Assembly (NCBI RefSeq): GCF_900109035.1
Contig: NZ_FNYD01000009.1
Location: 1 to 64,000 of the forward strand
Direction: 5' to 3'
Source of the DNA: Cribrihabitans marinus
Lineage (GTDB): Bacteria > Pseudomonadota > Alphaproteobacteria > Rhodobacterales > Rhodobacteraceae
Length of the DNA: 64,000 bases
Below are positions 44,578 to 53,548 of the stretch, piece after piece. Under the pieces are notes generated by a model that made no database searches, was not told the origin of the DNA, and worked only from the letters and a program-made list of their open reading frames with translations. The first letter of the stretch is position 1. Each line of letters starts with the position of its first letter. The position numbers and the translations under genes were made by a program.

Positions 44578-45851
44578 GCAGCGCGGTTCCCTTCCTGATC
44601 TATATCGGCATCTTCGTCGGCTCGTATCTCATCGTGAACCGGATCATCCGGCGCAGCGCCCGGACCGACTTCACCTCGCTCAAGACCGTCACTTTCGGGG
44701 ATGAAAGCGCGGTGGTGTCCGACCGGGTGGCCAGCGTCATTTCGGTGGTCTCGATCTTCGTGCTGTGGGGGATGTTCACGGGCTCGACCCTGCTGCCATC
44801 CTTCCTGCATGCGCCGGGTCCGTTCCAGGGCATCGCGACCTTCGACTATACCGCCGCGACCGAGGACGGGCAAAGTGACACCGCCACGGTCACGGTGCTG
44901 GTCCATCCCATCGACGAGCAGCCCGATCCGCCGCAGGTGGAGCCGGGCGAAGGCTGGGCCAGGAATGACACCGCCACCATCGGCATGTGGCGGTCCGGCC
45001 TGATCCGCGTCGACCAGAATGACGAGCTGGGCCGCGATGCGGGCGCGCGGGTCACCGAGGTGAACGGCCAGCCCATCGCGCCCGGCGGCAGCGTCGAGAC
45101 GCCCTTTGGCCGGGTCGGGATGTCGCCCAAGGGCACGCTCAATTTCGAGCCGTCGAAGGGCTGGCAGATGGAGCCGATCTGGCTGCCCGCGCCCGAGGCG
45201 GTCTGGCAGAAATTCGTCGAGATCGCCAAGGACGGCTTTCGCGGCACCACGCTGCTGGAGCATCTGGGTTATTCGCTGATGCGCGTCGTGGTCGGGTTTC
45301 TCTTCGGCGCGCTGGTGGGTATTCCGCTGGGCTATGCAATGGGGCTGTCCAACTGGTTTCGCGGCTGGTTCGACCCGATCGTCGAGTTCATGCGCCCGGT
45401 GCCGCCGCTGGCGCTGATCCCGCTGGTGATCATCTGGGCCGGCATCGGCGAGCTGGGCAAGATCATCCTGCTGTTCCTCGCCGCGCTGTGGATCATGGCG
45501 ATCGCGGCGCGGTCGGGCGTCTCTGGCGTCAGCATCTCGAAGGTTCACGCGGCCTATTCCCTGGGCGCCAGCAAGGGCCAGATCATGCGCCATGTCATCG
45601 TGCCCAACAGCCTGCCCGAGATCTTTACAGGCGCGCGGGTGGCGATGGGCGTCTGCTGGGGCACAGTTGTGGCCGCCGAACTGGTCGCCGCGGAAAAGGG
45701 CGCGGGCATGATGATCATGGTCGCCTCCAAGTTCCAGAACACCGACATCGTGATCATGGGCATCATCCTGATCGGCATCATCGGGTTCGGCATCGACATG
45801 CTGATGCGCTGGGCCGAGCGGGTGCTGGTGCCGTGGAAGGGCAAGGGCTGA
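44574..45851 (+). CDS. tauC: Taurine ABC transporter permease with an extra N-terminal extracytoplasmic region
   Basis: 425 aa, about 150 longer than a standard TauC/SsuC. Residues ~200-425 are the ordinary BPD permease (LEHLGYSLMRVVVGFLFGALVGIPLGYAMG; EAA loop AYSLGASKGQIMRHVIVPNSLPEIFTG). In front are TM helices at about 5-24 and 52-75 and a ~120-residue soluble segment (FDYTAATEDGQSDTATVTVLVHPIDEQP; ARVTEVNGQPIAPGGSVETPFGRVG) probably on the periplasmic side. It may assist substrate delivery. Translationally coupled to tauB. Confidence 0.9.
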   Translation: MSSAVPFLIYIGIFVGSYLIVNRIIRRSARTDFTSLKTVTFGDESAVVSDRVASVISVVSIFVLWGMFTGSTLLPSFLHAPGPFQGIATFDYTAATEDGQSDTATVTVLVHPIDEQPDPPQVEPGEGWARNDTATIGMWRSGLIRVDQNDELGRDAGARVTEVNGQPIAPGGSVETPFGRVGMSPKGTLNFEPSKGWQMEPIWLPAPEAVWQKFVEIAKDGFRGTTLLEHLGYSLMRVVVGFLFGALVGIPLGYAMGLSNWFRGWFDPIVEFMRPVPPLALIPLVIIWAGIGELGKIILLFLAALWIMAIAARSGVSGVSISKVHAAYSLGASKGQIMRHVIVPNSLPEIFTGARVAMGVCWGTVVAAELVAAEKGAGMMIMVASKFQNTDIVIMGIILIGIIGFGIDMLMRWAERVLVPWKGKG

Positions 45852-45879
45852 AGCGCATCGCGTTGCGACCCGCGACCGG

Positions 45880-45907
45880 CCGGGGCGGCGATCCGCCCCG
45901 GTTTTTT
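45880..45907 (+). terminator. Terminator after tauABC
   Basis: Perfect 9-bp stem CCGGGGCGG/CCGCCCCGG with CGAT loop followed by TTTTTT, 28 bp after the tauC stop. Textbook intrinsic terminator. Confidence 0.92.
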
Positions 45908-45982
45908 CTTGCCCTCGGTGCGGTTTGTCGTGTTCGATTCCCGACAAGGCCCTGACACGGCCACCACCGGGGAGGAGCGGCG

Positions 45983-47611
45983 ATGACAGGAACCGGCATC
46001 TATGAGCAGCACCTGGGGCAGACTCCGGCCAACCACACGCCGTTGTCGCCGCTGAGCTTTCTCGAGCGCGCCGCGGCGGTCTATCCCGAGCGGACCTCGG
46101 TGGTCTATGGCGCGCGGCGCTATTCCTGGGCCGAGACCTATGCGCGGTGCCGGAGGCTGGCCAGCGCGCTTGCGGCACACGGCATCGGCAAGGGCGACAC
46201 CGTGTCGATCATCGCCGCCAACATCCCCGAAATGTTCGAGGCCCATTACGGCGTGCCCATGACCGGCGCGGTTCTGAACACCATCAACACCCGGCTGGAC
46301 GCCGCCATCATCGCCTTCATCCTGGACCATGCCGAGGCCAGGGCGCTGATCGTCGATCCCGAGTTCGCGGATGTCGTGCGCGACGCGCTGGACCGGATCG
46401 CGCGTCCCGATCTGCTGGTGATCGACATCGTCGACGACAGTTTCGAGGGCGGCGCGCCGCTTGGTGCGCTGACCTATGACGCCCTGCTGGCCGAGGGCGA
46501 CCCTGACCATGACTGGGCACTGCCGGGCGACGAATGGGACGCGATCACGCTGAACTACACCTCGGGCACGACGGGCAATCCCAAGGGCGTGGTCTATCAC
46601 CACCGGGGCGCGGCACTGAACGCGATGTCCAACATCCTGACCTGGGGCATGCCGCAGCATTCTGTCTACCTGTGGACGTTGCCGATGTTTCATTGCAATG
46701 GCTGGTGCTTCCCCTGGACGATGGCGGTGAATGCCGGCATCTCGGTCTGCCTGCGCGCGGTGCGCGACGAGCCGATCTTTCGCGCGTTCCGCGAACAGGG
46801 CGTCACGCATTTCTGCGGTGCGCCCATCGTGCTGAACATGCTGGCCAACGCGCCCGACGCGATGAAGGGGTTCGACCATCCGATCAAGGCGATGACCGCC
46901 GGCGCACCGCCGCCGGCTGCAGTGATCGAGAAGATGGAGGCGATGGGCGTCGAGGTCACCCATGTCTACGGGCTGACCGAGACCTATGGCCCGGCGGTGG
47001 TCTGTGCCTGGAAACCGGAATGGGATGAGCGGCCGGCCGCCGAGCGGTCCGCGCTCAAGGTTCGACAGGGCGTGAAATATGTCGCACTATCAGGGCTGAT
47101 GGTGGCCGATCCCGAGACGCTGGAGCCGGTGCCGTCCGACGGCGAGACGATGGGCGAGATCTTCATGCGCGGCAACATCGTGATGAAGGGGTATCTCAAG
47201 AATCCCGAGGCCACGGACAAGGCCTTTCGCGGCGGCTGGTTCGCCTCGGGCGATCTGGGTGTCATGCACCCCGACGGCTATATCGCGCTCAAGGACCGAT
47301 CCAAGGACATCATCATCTCGGGCGGCGAGAACATCTCGTCGGTCGAGGTCGAGGATGCGCTTTATGGCCACCCGGCAGTGATGGAGGCCGCGGTGGTGGC
47401 CCGTCCCGACGAGAAATGGGGCGAAACGCCGTGTGCCTTCGTCGAGCTGAAACCGGGCCAGACGGCGACCGAGGCCGACCTGATCGCCTTCTGCCGCGAC
47501 CGCATGGCGCGTTTCAAGGCGCCAAAGACAGTGGTGTTCGGGCCGCTGCCCAAGACCTCGACCGGCAAGATCCAGAAATTCATGCTGCGCGACCGCGCGC
47601 GCGACCTCTAG
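45983..47611 (+). CDS. AMP-forming acyl-CoA synthetase (DmdB-like)
   Basis: 542 aa, complete ANL enzyme. P-loop YTSGTTGNPKGVVYHH, A5 VYGLTETYGP, A7 GWFASGDLGVMHPDGYI, A8 DRSKDIIISGGENISSVEVE and the A10 Lys in PKTSTGKIQKF are intact. Length and the N-terminus (IYEQHLGQTPANHTPLSPLSFLERAA) resemble 3-methylmercaptopropionate-CoA ligases (DmdB) of Roseobacters as well as medium-chain fatty acyl-CoA synthetases. No dmdC/dmdD neighbours to decide. Shine-Dalgarno GGAGGAG. Convergent with maiA. Confidence 0.85.
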   Translation: MTGTGIYEQHLGQTPANHTPLSPLSFLERAAAVYPERTSVVYGARRYSWAETYARCRRLASALAAHGIGKGDTVSIIAANIPEMFEAHYGVPMTGAVLNTINTRLDAAIIAFILDHAEARALIVDPEFADVVRDALDRIARPDLLVIDIVDDSFEGGAPLGALTYDALLAEGDPDHDWALPGDEWDAITLNYTSGTTGNPKGVVYHHRGAALNAMSNILTWGMPQHSVYLWTLPMFHCNGWCFPWTMAVNAGISVCLRAVRDEPIFRAFREQGVTHFCGAPIVLNMLANAPDAMKGFDHPIKAMTAGAPPPAAVIEKMEAMGVEVTHVYGLTETYGPAVVCAWKPEWDERPAAERSALKVRQGVKYVALSGLMVADPETLEPVPSDGETMGEIFMRGNIVMKGYLKNPEATDKAFRGGWFASGDLGVMHPDGYIALKDRSKDIIISGGENISSVEVEDALYGHPAVMEAAVVARPDEKWGETPCAFVELKPGQTATEADLIAFCRDRMARFKAPKTVVFGPLPKTSTGKIQKFMLRDRARDL

Positions 47612-47620
47612 TCAAGTCGC

Positions 47621-48262
47621 TCAGCCCGGCTTGCAGGCGTCGGGATGCGCGGCGGCAAAGGCCGGGTGGTTTGCGCAGGCGGCCTCGACCGCCAGGGTCC
47701 GGGGCAGATCGCCGATCTCGACCTCCCAGCGCCGGGCGTTGTAGAGCTGCGGCATCAGGCAGATATCGGCCAGCCCCGGCGCGGATCCGGTGCAATAGGG
47801 CGCCTGGTCGACCCCCGACAGCAGGGTTTCGAAGGCCTGCAGTCCGGGACGTATGAAATGGCGCATCCAGTCGCCGGGCATGTCACCCTGGCCTGCGGAC
47901 AGCGCGGTGGCATGGCGCGCGACCTTGAGGTTGCAGACCGGGTGAATGTCGACCGCAAGGACGTGTGCCAGCGCCTGCGCCCGGGCGCGGTCGGCCGGTG
48001 CGTCGGGCAGCAGCCCCATCGCGCGGGTCCTGTCCAGGTAGTCGAGGATCGCCAGCGATTGCGTCAGCATCAGACCGTCGATCTCCAGCACCGGCACCAT
48101 GCCCTGCGGGTTGCGCGCCAGGTGGTCGGGCGCGCGGTGTTTCCCCTGCACCAAGTCGACCGGAACCGCGCGATAGGGAATGCCGGCCAGGTTCAGCGCG
48201 ATCCGCAGCCGGTAGCTGGCCGAGGACCGCCAATAGTCATAGAGAACGGTTTCGCTCACCAT
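47621..48262 (-). CDS. maiA: Maleylacetoacetate isomerase (zeta-class GST)
   Basis: 213 aa. The zeta GST signature is at the N-terminus: LYDYWRSSASYRLRIALNLAGIPY, with the SS of the glutathione site and Ala in place of the Cys of eukaryotic SSCS. Then NPQGMVPVLEIDGLMLTQSLAILDYL. Isomerises 4-maleylacetoacetate to fumarylacetoacetate using glutathione. Last gene of the homogentisate operon, which also holds hmgA and fahA. Confidence 0.92.
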   Translation of the reverse strand: MVSETVLYDYWRSSASYRLRIALNLAGIPYRAVPVDLVQGKHRAPDHLARNPQGMVPVLEIDGLMLTQSLAILDYLDRTRAMGLLPDAPADRARAQALAHVLAVDIHPVCNLKVARHATALSAGQGDMPGDWMRHFIRPGLQAFETLLSGVDQAPYCTGSAPGLADICLMPQLYNARRWEVEIGDLPRTLAVEAACANHPAFAAAHPDACKPG

Positions 48263-48328
48263 TGACCTCCCAATAATCGGCCAGCCGGCGGTCAGCCGGT
48301 TGACCCTGCATTGTATCTGCGCGCGGGT

Positions 48329-48871
48329 TCAGACGTCGCCCAGTTCCTTGGCGTGCAGCCATTCGGCGTGTTTCGGCGCCTTCTTGGTGCGCGACCACTC
48401 CTCGAGCATGTCCCATTTGACCTCGTTAAGCTTGGCCAGCATCGCCTCTTCCTGCGGATCGGGACAGGCCAGCTCGACGCGGTGGCCGTTGGGATCGAAG
48501 AAATAGATCGAGTGGAAGATCGAGTGATCGGTGACGCCCAGCACGTCCACGCCGTTGGCCTCAAGATGTTCCTTGAAGGCAATCAACTCGTCCCGGTCCT
48601 TGACCTTGAATGCGATGTGCTGGACCCATTCCGGCGTGTTCGGATCGCGCCCCATCTCGGGCTTGGTCGGCAATTCGAAAAAGGCCAGAACATTGCCGTC
48701 GCCCGCATCCAGGAACAGGTGCATGTAGGGATCGGGCTCGTGGGTGGACGGCACATGGTCCTCGGCGATGGCCAGGATGAAATCCATGTTCAGCATCTTG
48801 CCATACCATTCGACCGTCTCCTTCGCGTCCTTGCAGCGATAGGCGACGTGGTGGATCTTCTCGATTTTCAT
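48329..48871 (-). CDS. VOC-family metalloenzyme in the homogentisate operon
   Basis: 180 aa. Vicinal oxygen chelate fold with likely metal ligands: His in IHHVAYRC (about 7-8), His in WVQHIAFKVKD and Glu in FDPNGHRVELACPD. Substrate unknown; the family includes ring-cleaving dioxygenases and isomerases. Overlaps the DUF2783 gene by 4 bp and is followed by maiA, so it is part of the operon. Confidence 0.8.
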   Translation of the reverse strand: MKIEKIHHVAYRCKDAKETVEWYGKMLNMDFILAIAEDHVPSTHEPDPYMHLFLDAGDGNVLAFFELPTKPEMGRDPNTPEWVQHIAFKVKDRDELIAFKEHLEANGVDVLGVTDHSIFHSIYFFDPNGHRVELACPDPQEEAMLAKLNEVKWDMLEEWSRTKKAPKHAEWLHAKELGDV

Positions 48872-49071
48872 TGGGTGTCCTCCTTGGGGGCGGCGGCGGC
48901 CAGCGCCTGCGTGAGCACGTCGCGGTCGCCGATATGGTTGGCCAGAACCAGGATCAGCCGGGCGTTCAGCGCATCGCTTTCCACCTTGTCCAGCGTCTCG
49001 TGCGTGGCCAGCAGATCGGCATAGAAATCGTCGGGTGCATCGAGGTTCGGGGTCAGGATCAACTCTGCCAT
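48868..49071 (-). CDS. DUF2783 family small protein
   Basis: 67 aa: MAELILTPNLDAPDDFYADLL, THETLDKVESDALNARLILVLANHIGD. Matches the small DUF2783 proteins encoded next to FAD monooxygenases of this kind. Function unknown; perhaps a subunit or chaperone of the neighbouring monooxygenase, from which it is separated by 6 bp. Confidence 0.8.
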   Translation of the reverse strand: MAELILTPNLDAPDDFYADLLATHETLDKVESDALNARLILVLANHIGDRDVLTQALAAAAPKEDTQ

Positions 49072-49077
49072 CTGAAA

Positions 49078-50688
49078 TCACTCCTTGCCTGTCGCGCGCC
49101 GGATGGCGTGGCGGAACTGGTTGTCGTCAAAGCCGGGGCGGCGCGCGGCCACGTGCTGATCCGGGCGGATCAGGTAGACCGCGCTGTCATTGTCGCCCAG
49201 GTAGCGGCGTTTCAGCTCGTAGGTCGGGTCGTCCTTGACCGACAGCGCCAGCCGTTTGACGACGATCCCGTCCTCCTCGATCTCGTCGGGCGCATCGGCG
49301 TCGATGGTCATGAGGGTGAACCCGTCGCCCAGTTTCGACAGCAGGAACGCGTCGCCCAGCGGCGCATCCGGGCAGGCCGAGCCGGGCCGGGTGCGCGCCG
49401 GGCCGCCCAACGCATCGGCCGAGTTGAGCGGTGAGCCGTCATAGGTGCAGGGCACGCTCAACCGGCCGGAATTGACCAGCGGACGGGCGAACTCATAATG
49501 CTCGGCCAGGTCGAGCACCGCATCGCGGATCAGCCGCGAGACCTCGGATTTCGGCGTGATGAAATCGGTCGAGCGCGTGGAGTTCAGGATGTTCTCGTCG
49601 GCGCCATGGACGCGCTCGGTGTCGTAGCTGTCCAGCAGCGCCTCGGGCGCCTTGCCATCCATCACCAGCTTCAGTTTCCAGCACAGGTTGTCGGTGTCCT
49701 GGATCCCGGAATTGGCCCCGCGCGCGCCGAACGGGCTGACCTGGTGCGCGCTGTCGCCGGCAAAGACCACCCGGCCGTGGCGGAACTGCTCCATGCGGCG
49801 GCACTGGAAGGTGTAGATCGACACCCATTCCAGCTCGAACTCCACCTCGTCGCCCAGCATCTCCTTGAGCCGGGGAATGACGTTCTCGGGGCGCTTCTCG
49901 CGCTCCTTGTCGATGTCCCAGCCCAGCTGCAGGTCGATGCGCCAGACATTGTCGGGCTGCTTGTGCAGCAACGCCGATTGCCCGCGGTTGAAGGGCGGGT
50001 CGAACCAGAACCAGCGCTCGGTCGGGAAATCGGCATCCATGATCACGTCGGCGATCAGGAAGTTGTCCTCGAACACCCGCCCGACGAAATCGAGGCCCAT
50101 CATCCGGCGCATCGGGGAATTGGCCCCGTCGCAGGCGATGACCCAGTCCGCCTCGATATTGTAGGATCCGTCCGGCGTGTCGACTTCGAGCACCACATGC
50201 TCGGGATGGGTGCCCACGGCCGAGACCTTGTTGCGTCCGCGGATCTCGATCGGCGCGCCTTCGGCCTCCAGCTCGCGCACGCGATTCACCAGGTATTCCT
50301 CGAAATAGTATTGCTGCAGGTTGATGAAGGCGGGTCGTCGGTGTCCCTTCTCCGGAAGCAGGTCGAAGCCATAGACCTCGCGATCGTCGAAGAAGACCTT
50401 GCCCTGATTCCACAGAACGCCCTTGTCGACCATCGGCTGCCCGCAGCCGAGCCGGTCGAGGATGTCCAGCGGCCGCTTGGCGAAACAGATGGCGCGGCTG
50501 CCGAAACTGACCTTGTCGTTGTCATCCAGTACCAGCACCTCGACGCCCTGTTGCGCCAGGTCGATCGCGGCGGCCAGGCCCACCGGTCCGGCGCCCACGA
50601 CGATCACCTTGTGACGCACCGGTGTCGACGCGTCCTGATCCGGGCTGTGCTTGTAGGCATAGATCGGGGTTTCGAATATCTTGTTCAT
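49078..50688 (-). CDS. FAD-dependent aromatic monooxygenase (PF01494 family)
   Basis: 536 aa. An N-terminal extension of ~25 residues leads to the FAD Rossmann motif VIVVGAGPVGLAAAIDLAQQGVEVLVLDD. The pyrophosphate motif VVFAGDSAHQVSPFGARGANSGIQDTDNL is present, as is a CDGANSPMRRMMG segment. It resembles 3-(3-hydroxyphenyl)propionate and pentachlorophenol hydroxylases. It probably hydroxylates a phenolic acid feeding the homogentisate route, with the exact substrate open. Start at 50688 after GGGAGGAG. Confidence 0.85.
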   Translation of the reverse strand: MNKIFETPIYAYKHSPDQDASTPVRHKVIVVGAGPVGLAAAIDLAQQGVEVLVLDDNDKVSFGSRAICFAKRPLDILDRLGCGQPMVDKGVLWNQGKVFFDDREVYGFDLLPEKGHRRPAFINLQQYYFEEYLVNRVRELEAEGAPIEIRGRNKVSAVGTHPEHVVLEVDTPDGSYNIEADWVIACDGANSPMRRMMGLDFVGRVFEDNFLIADVIMDADFPTERWFWFDPPFNRGQSALLHKQPDNVWRIDLQLGWDIDKEREKRPENVIPRLKEMLGDEVEFELEWVSIYTFQCRRMEQFRHGRVVFAGDSAHQVSPFGARGANSGIQDTDNLCWKLKLVMDGKAPEALLDSYDTERVHGADENILNSTRSTDFITPKSEVSRLIRDAVLDLAEHYEFARPLVNSGRLSVPCTYDGSPLNSADALGGPARTRPGSACPDAPLGDAFLLSKLGDGFTLMTIDADAPDEIEEDGIVVKRLALSVKDDPTYELKRRYLGDNDSAVYLIRPDQHVAARRPGFDDNQFRHAIRRATGKE

Positions 50689-50817
50689 GGGCTCCTCCCA
50701 AAGCGGTGCGCGCGGCACAGGTCTCCCGTCCTCCGGAACCGTTTTCCGAAGGGTCATCTCATCCTTTCAACAAATCCGGCGCGGCGACACGATCTGGATC
50801 AAATCGCCCCGATCCGA

Positions 50818-51768
50818 TCAGCCCTGCAGGGCCTCCCACATCTCGATGTCGCGCTGGGCGGTCCAGATGCGCGGGGTGTCGATGCCGCGCGCCTCGTCAT
50901 AGGCGCGGGCGACGTTGAAGGGCAGGCAATGCTCGTAGATCGCGTAATCGGCGAATTTCGGATCGCACTCGGCGCGCACCGCGTCCCAGGCCTCTTTCAG
51001 CGACCCGCCGCGCGCCGCCACCCTGGCGGCGGGGCGATAGGTGCTCTCGACGAAATCGCGGGTGTTCTCGATGGCGGCGTTGACCATCTCGGGCCCGACC
51101 AACGCATCGCCGCGGCCCGGCGCGATGGCGTCCACGTCGAACCACCTGATCGCGTCCAGCGTGTCGCCCCAATCGGAGAAATGCCCGTCGCCGCAATAGC
51201 AGGCCGAGTGGTATTCCACGATGTCGCCGGTGAACATCACGTTCTGGTCGGGCACGTGGATCACGATATCGCCGGCGGTATGGGCGCGGCCCAGATGCAT
51301 CAGGTCGACCCGGCGATTGCCCAGGTAGACCGTCATGCTGTCGTTGAAGGTGGTGGTGGGCCAGGTTAGGCCGGGGATGCTCTCATGACCCTCGAAGAGG
51401 CGCGGGAAGCGCTGGAATTCGCTGTCCCAGTCCTCCTGCCCGCGTTCGACGACCATGGCGCGGGCCATGTCCGACATGATGACCTGCTGCGCCCCGAAGG
51501 CCGAGGCGCCCAGCACGCGCACCGCGTGGTAATGGGTCAGCGCCACATGGGTGATCGGCTTGTCGGTGACGCCGCGCACGCATTCGATCACCTTGTTGGC
51601 CAGGCGCGGGGTGGCCTGCGCCTCGACGATCATCACCGACTCGTCGCCGATGATGACGCCGGAATTGGGATCGCCCTCGGCGGTGAAGGCGTAGAGGCCC
51701 TCGCCGACCTCGGTGAAGCTGATCTTCTTTTCGCTCATGTCGCCTTGCGACGCGAATGCCTTGGCCAT
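50818..51768 (-). CDS. MBL-fold protein with a depleted second metal site
   Basis: 316 aa. Metallo-beta-lactamase fold, but the HxHxDH motif reads H79-Y-H81-A-V83-R84. The third site-1 His163 (GRAHTAGD) and bridging Asp182 (FTGD) are kept, while the usual PGHG near the end is APGRG (Arg219). So site 1 is intact and site 2 has lost Asp, His and His. It is probably mononuclear or catalytically altered. An alternative start at MSEKK (51738) is possible; a GAAGGAA supports 51768. Operon member, substrate unknown. Confidence 0.82.
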   Translation of the reverse strand: MAKAFASQGDMSEKKISFTEVGEGLYAFTAEGDPNSGVIIGDESVMIVEAQATPRLANKVIECVRGVTDKPITHVALTHYHAVRVLGASAFGAQQVIMSDMARAMVVERGQEDWDSEFQRFPRLFEGHESIPGLTWPTTTFNDSMTVYLGNRRVDLMHLGRAHTAGDIVIHVPDQNVMFTGDIVEYHSACYCGDGHFSDWGDTLDAIRWFDVDAIAPGRGDALVGPEMVNAAIENTRDFVESTYRPAARVAARGGSLKEAWDAVRAECDPKFADYAIYEHCLPFNVARAYDEARGIDTPRIWTAQRDIEMWEALQG

Positions 51769-51787
51769 GGTCTGTTCCTTCTTCGGG

Positions 51788-51811
51788 GGATGGGATGGAA
51801 CCCCATCCTAC
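51788..51811. repeat. Dispersed palindromic repeat, family B, copy 2
   Basis: GGATGGGATGGAACCCCATC followed by CTAC, in the gap between the VOC and MBL genes. Close to the copy at 26957-26983 but with a less perfect left arm. Confidence 0.65.
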
Positions 51812-51848
51812 GGGGGGATGCGCGGGGCAGGGGCCGCCCCGCATGTGT

Positions 51849-52205
51849 TCAGTCCGTTTGCAGAAACTCCAGCCGGTTGCCGAAGGGATCCTCGGCAAAG
51901 AACCGGCGGCGGTTCTCGATGGTGCCGTCCCAGCGCGGGGTCTGGCCCAGGGCCTCGATCCGCGCCGCAACGGCGTCTATGTCTTTGACGGCAAAGCCGG
52001 GATGGGCCTTGCGGGCCGGTGCGAATCCCTCTTCGACGCCCAGATGCAGCTCGGCGCCGTCCAGCGCCAGCCACAGCCCGCCGCGCGCGCGAAGCGCTTC
52101 GGGCTTGGGCCGCTCGGTCAGTCCCAGCCCCTCGCACCAGAAGGTCCGCGCGGCCTCCTCGCCGCCCGCCGGCATGGCGATCTGGATATGATCGAGCGCC
52201 AGCAC
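51849..52205 (-). CDS. Short VOC-family (glyoxalase/bleomycin-resistance fold) protein
   Basis: 118 aa from a GTG at 52205, 5 bp after the fahA stop. An ATG at 52259 would overlap fahA by ~49 bp and adds residues unlike the family. LDHIQIAMPAGGEEAARTFWCEGLGL, ELHLGVEEGF and FFAEDPFGNRLEFLQ are typical single-unit VOC features, with likely metal residues His and Glu. Second VOC gene of the operon; role unknown. Confidence 0.75.
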   Translation of the reverse strand: MLALDHIQIAMPAGGEEAARTFWCEGLGLTERPKPEALRARGGLWLALDGAELHLGVEEGFAPARKAHPGFAVKDIDAVAARIEALGQTPRWDGTIENRRRFFAEDPFGNRLEFLQTD

Positions 52206-52210
52206 CGCAA

Positions 52211-53467
52211 TCAGCGCGCGAAGGGATCGTCGAGCGCCGGCAGCACCCGGCCCACGCAATCGCCGAAACCGATGGCATAGCCGTCGCCGCGGGCCGCGCC
52301 CTTGAGCGTCAGCGTGTCGCCATCCTCGACAAAGGAGCGCTCTTCGCCAGTCTCCAGCGTGATCGGCTCCTTGCCGCCCCAGCTGAGTTCCAGCAGCGAG
52401 CCGCGGCTTTCCTTCGTCGCGCCCGAGATCGTGCCCGAGCCCAGCAGGTCGCCGGTGTTCATTGGGCCGCCGGCCGTGGCGTGATGCGCCAGCTGCTGCG
52501 CGGCGGAGTAATACATCTCGTTGTAATTGGTCCGCGCGATGGTGCTTTCGCCCTTGCCTTCGGGCGCCAGCGTCACGGCAAGGTCGATGTCATAGAGCAT
52601 CGGCCCGCAGTCCTTTAGGTGGTCCAGCAGTTCCACCTCGCGTTCGGGCGTGTCGGTGCGGAACGGCTCCAGCGCGGCCTTGGTCACGATCCAGGGGCTG
52701 ATCGTGGTGGCGGTGGCCTTGGCCTGGAACGGGCCCAGCGGCTGGTATTCCCAGGCCTGGATGTCGCGCGCGGACCAGTCGTTCAGCAGCACGTAGCCGA
52801 AGATGTTGTCATCGGCCTCCTGCACGGTGATCGGCCCGTCGCTGGGGGTGCCGACAATGGCGCCCATCTCCAGCTCGATGTCGAACCGCGCGCAGGGCGC
52901 CCAGCGGGGCCTGTCGTCATTCGGTCCCTTCAACTGCCCCCAGGGGCGGCGCACATCGGTGCCCGAGACCACGACCGACGACGCCCGGCCGTTATAGCCG
53001 ATGGGGATGTGCAGCCAGTTGGGCGGCAGCGCGTTCTCGGCGCCGCGGAACATGGTGCCCACATTGGTGGCGTGATGGCGCCCGGCATAGAAATCGGTGT
53101 ATTCGCTGACGGCAAAGGGCATGTGCATCTCTGCATCCGCCCGCTCCACCAGCAGCGGCTCGACCTTGTCGCGCTCCTCCGCGCCCTCGGACAGAAGCGC
53201 GATCAGCCGTTCGCGCAGGGCGGCCCAGACGGCGGGGCCTTCCTCCATCAACTCGTTCCAGAACGGCACGTCGAAGAGCGGCGTGTCGGTGAGCTGGATC
53301 AGGCCCTGCGCCTCGGCCTCGGTTATGTCGAGGATGCTGTCGCCGATGGCGACCCCGCAGCGCGGCTCGCCGTCACCGATCGAGAACACGCCATAGGGCA
53401 GGTTGTTGAGCGGAAACGGGTGGTCGGCGTCGTTGGCCGAGGCTACCCAGCTTGTCATAAGGGGCAT
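52211..53467 (-). CDS. fahA: Fumarylacetoacetase
   Basis: 418 aa. Start at 53467 (MPLMTSWVASANDADHPFPL), which has GGGAG 8 nt upstream. Family features: FYAGRHHATNVGTMFRG, FDIELEMGAIVG with metal Glu residues, NIFGYVLLNDWSARDIQAWEYQPLGPF and GDLLGSGTISG. Hydrolyses fumarylacetoacetate to fumarate and acetoacetate, the last step of tyrosine breakdown. Confidence 0.95.
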   Translation of the reverse strand: MPLMTSWVASANDADHPFPLNNLPYGVFSIGDGEPRCGVAIGDSILDITEAEAQGLIQLTDTPLFDVPFWNELMEEGPAVWAALRERLIALLSEGAEERDKVEPLLVERADAEMHMPFAVSEYTDFYAGRHHATNVGTMFRGAENALPPNWLHIPIGYNGRASSVVVSGTDVRRPWGQLKGPNDDRPRWAPCARFDIELEMGAIVGTPSDGPITVQEADDNIFGYVLLNDWSARDIQAWEYQPLGPFQAKATATTISPWIVTKAALEPFRTDTPEREVELLDHLKDCGPMLYDIDLAVTLAPEGKGESTIARTNYNEMYYSAAQQLAHHATAGGPMNTGDLLGSGTISGATKESRGSLLELSWGGKEPITLETGEERSFVEDGDTLTLKGAARGDGYAIGFGDCVGRVLPALDDPFAR

Positions 53468-53548
53468 GTCGTCTCCCATTTTTTTCTGGTGGCGCCCGGC
53501 ACCGGTTTGGCCGGCCGGGCGTCATTCTCATCTGGATATCGCCGTTGC

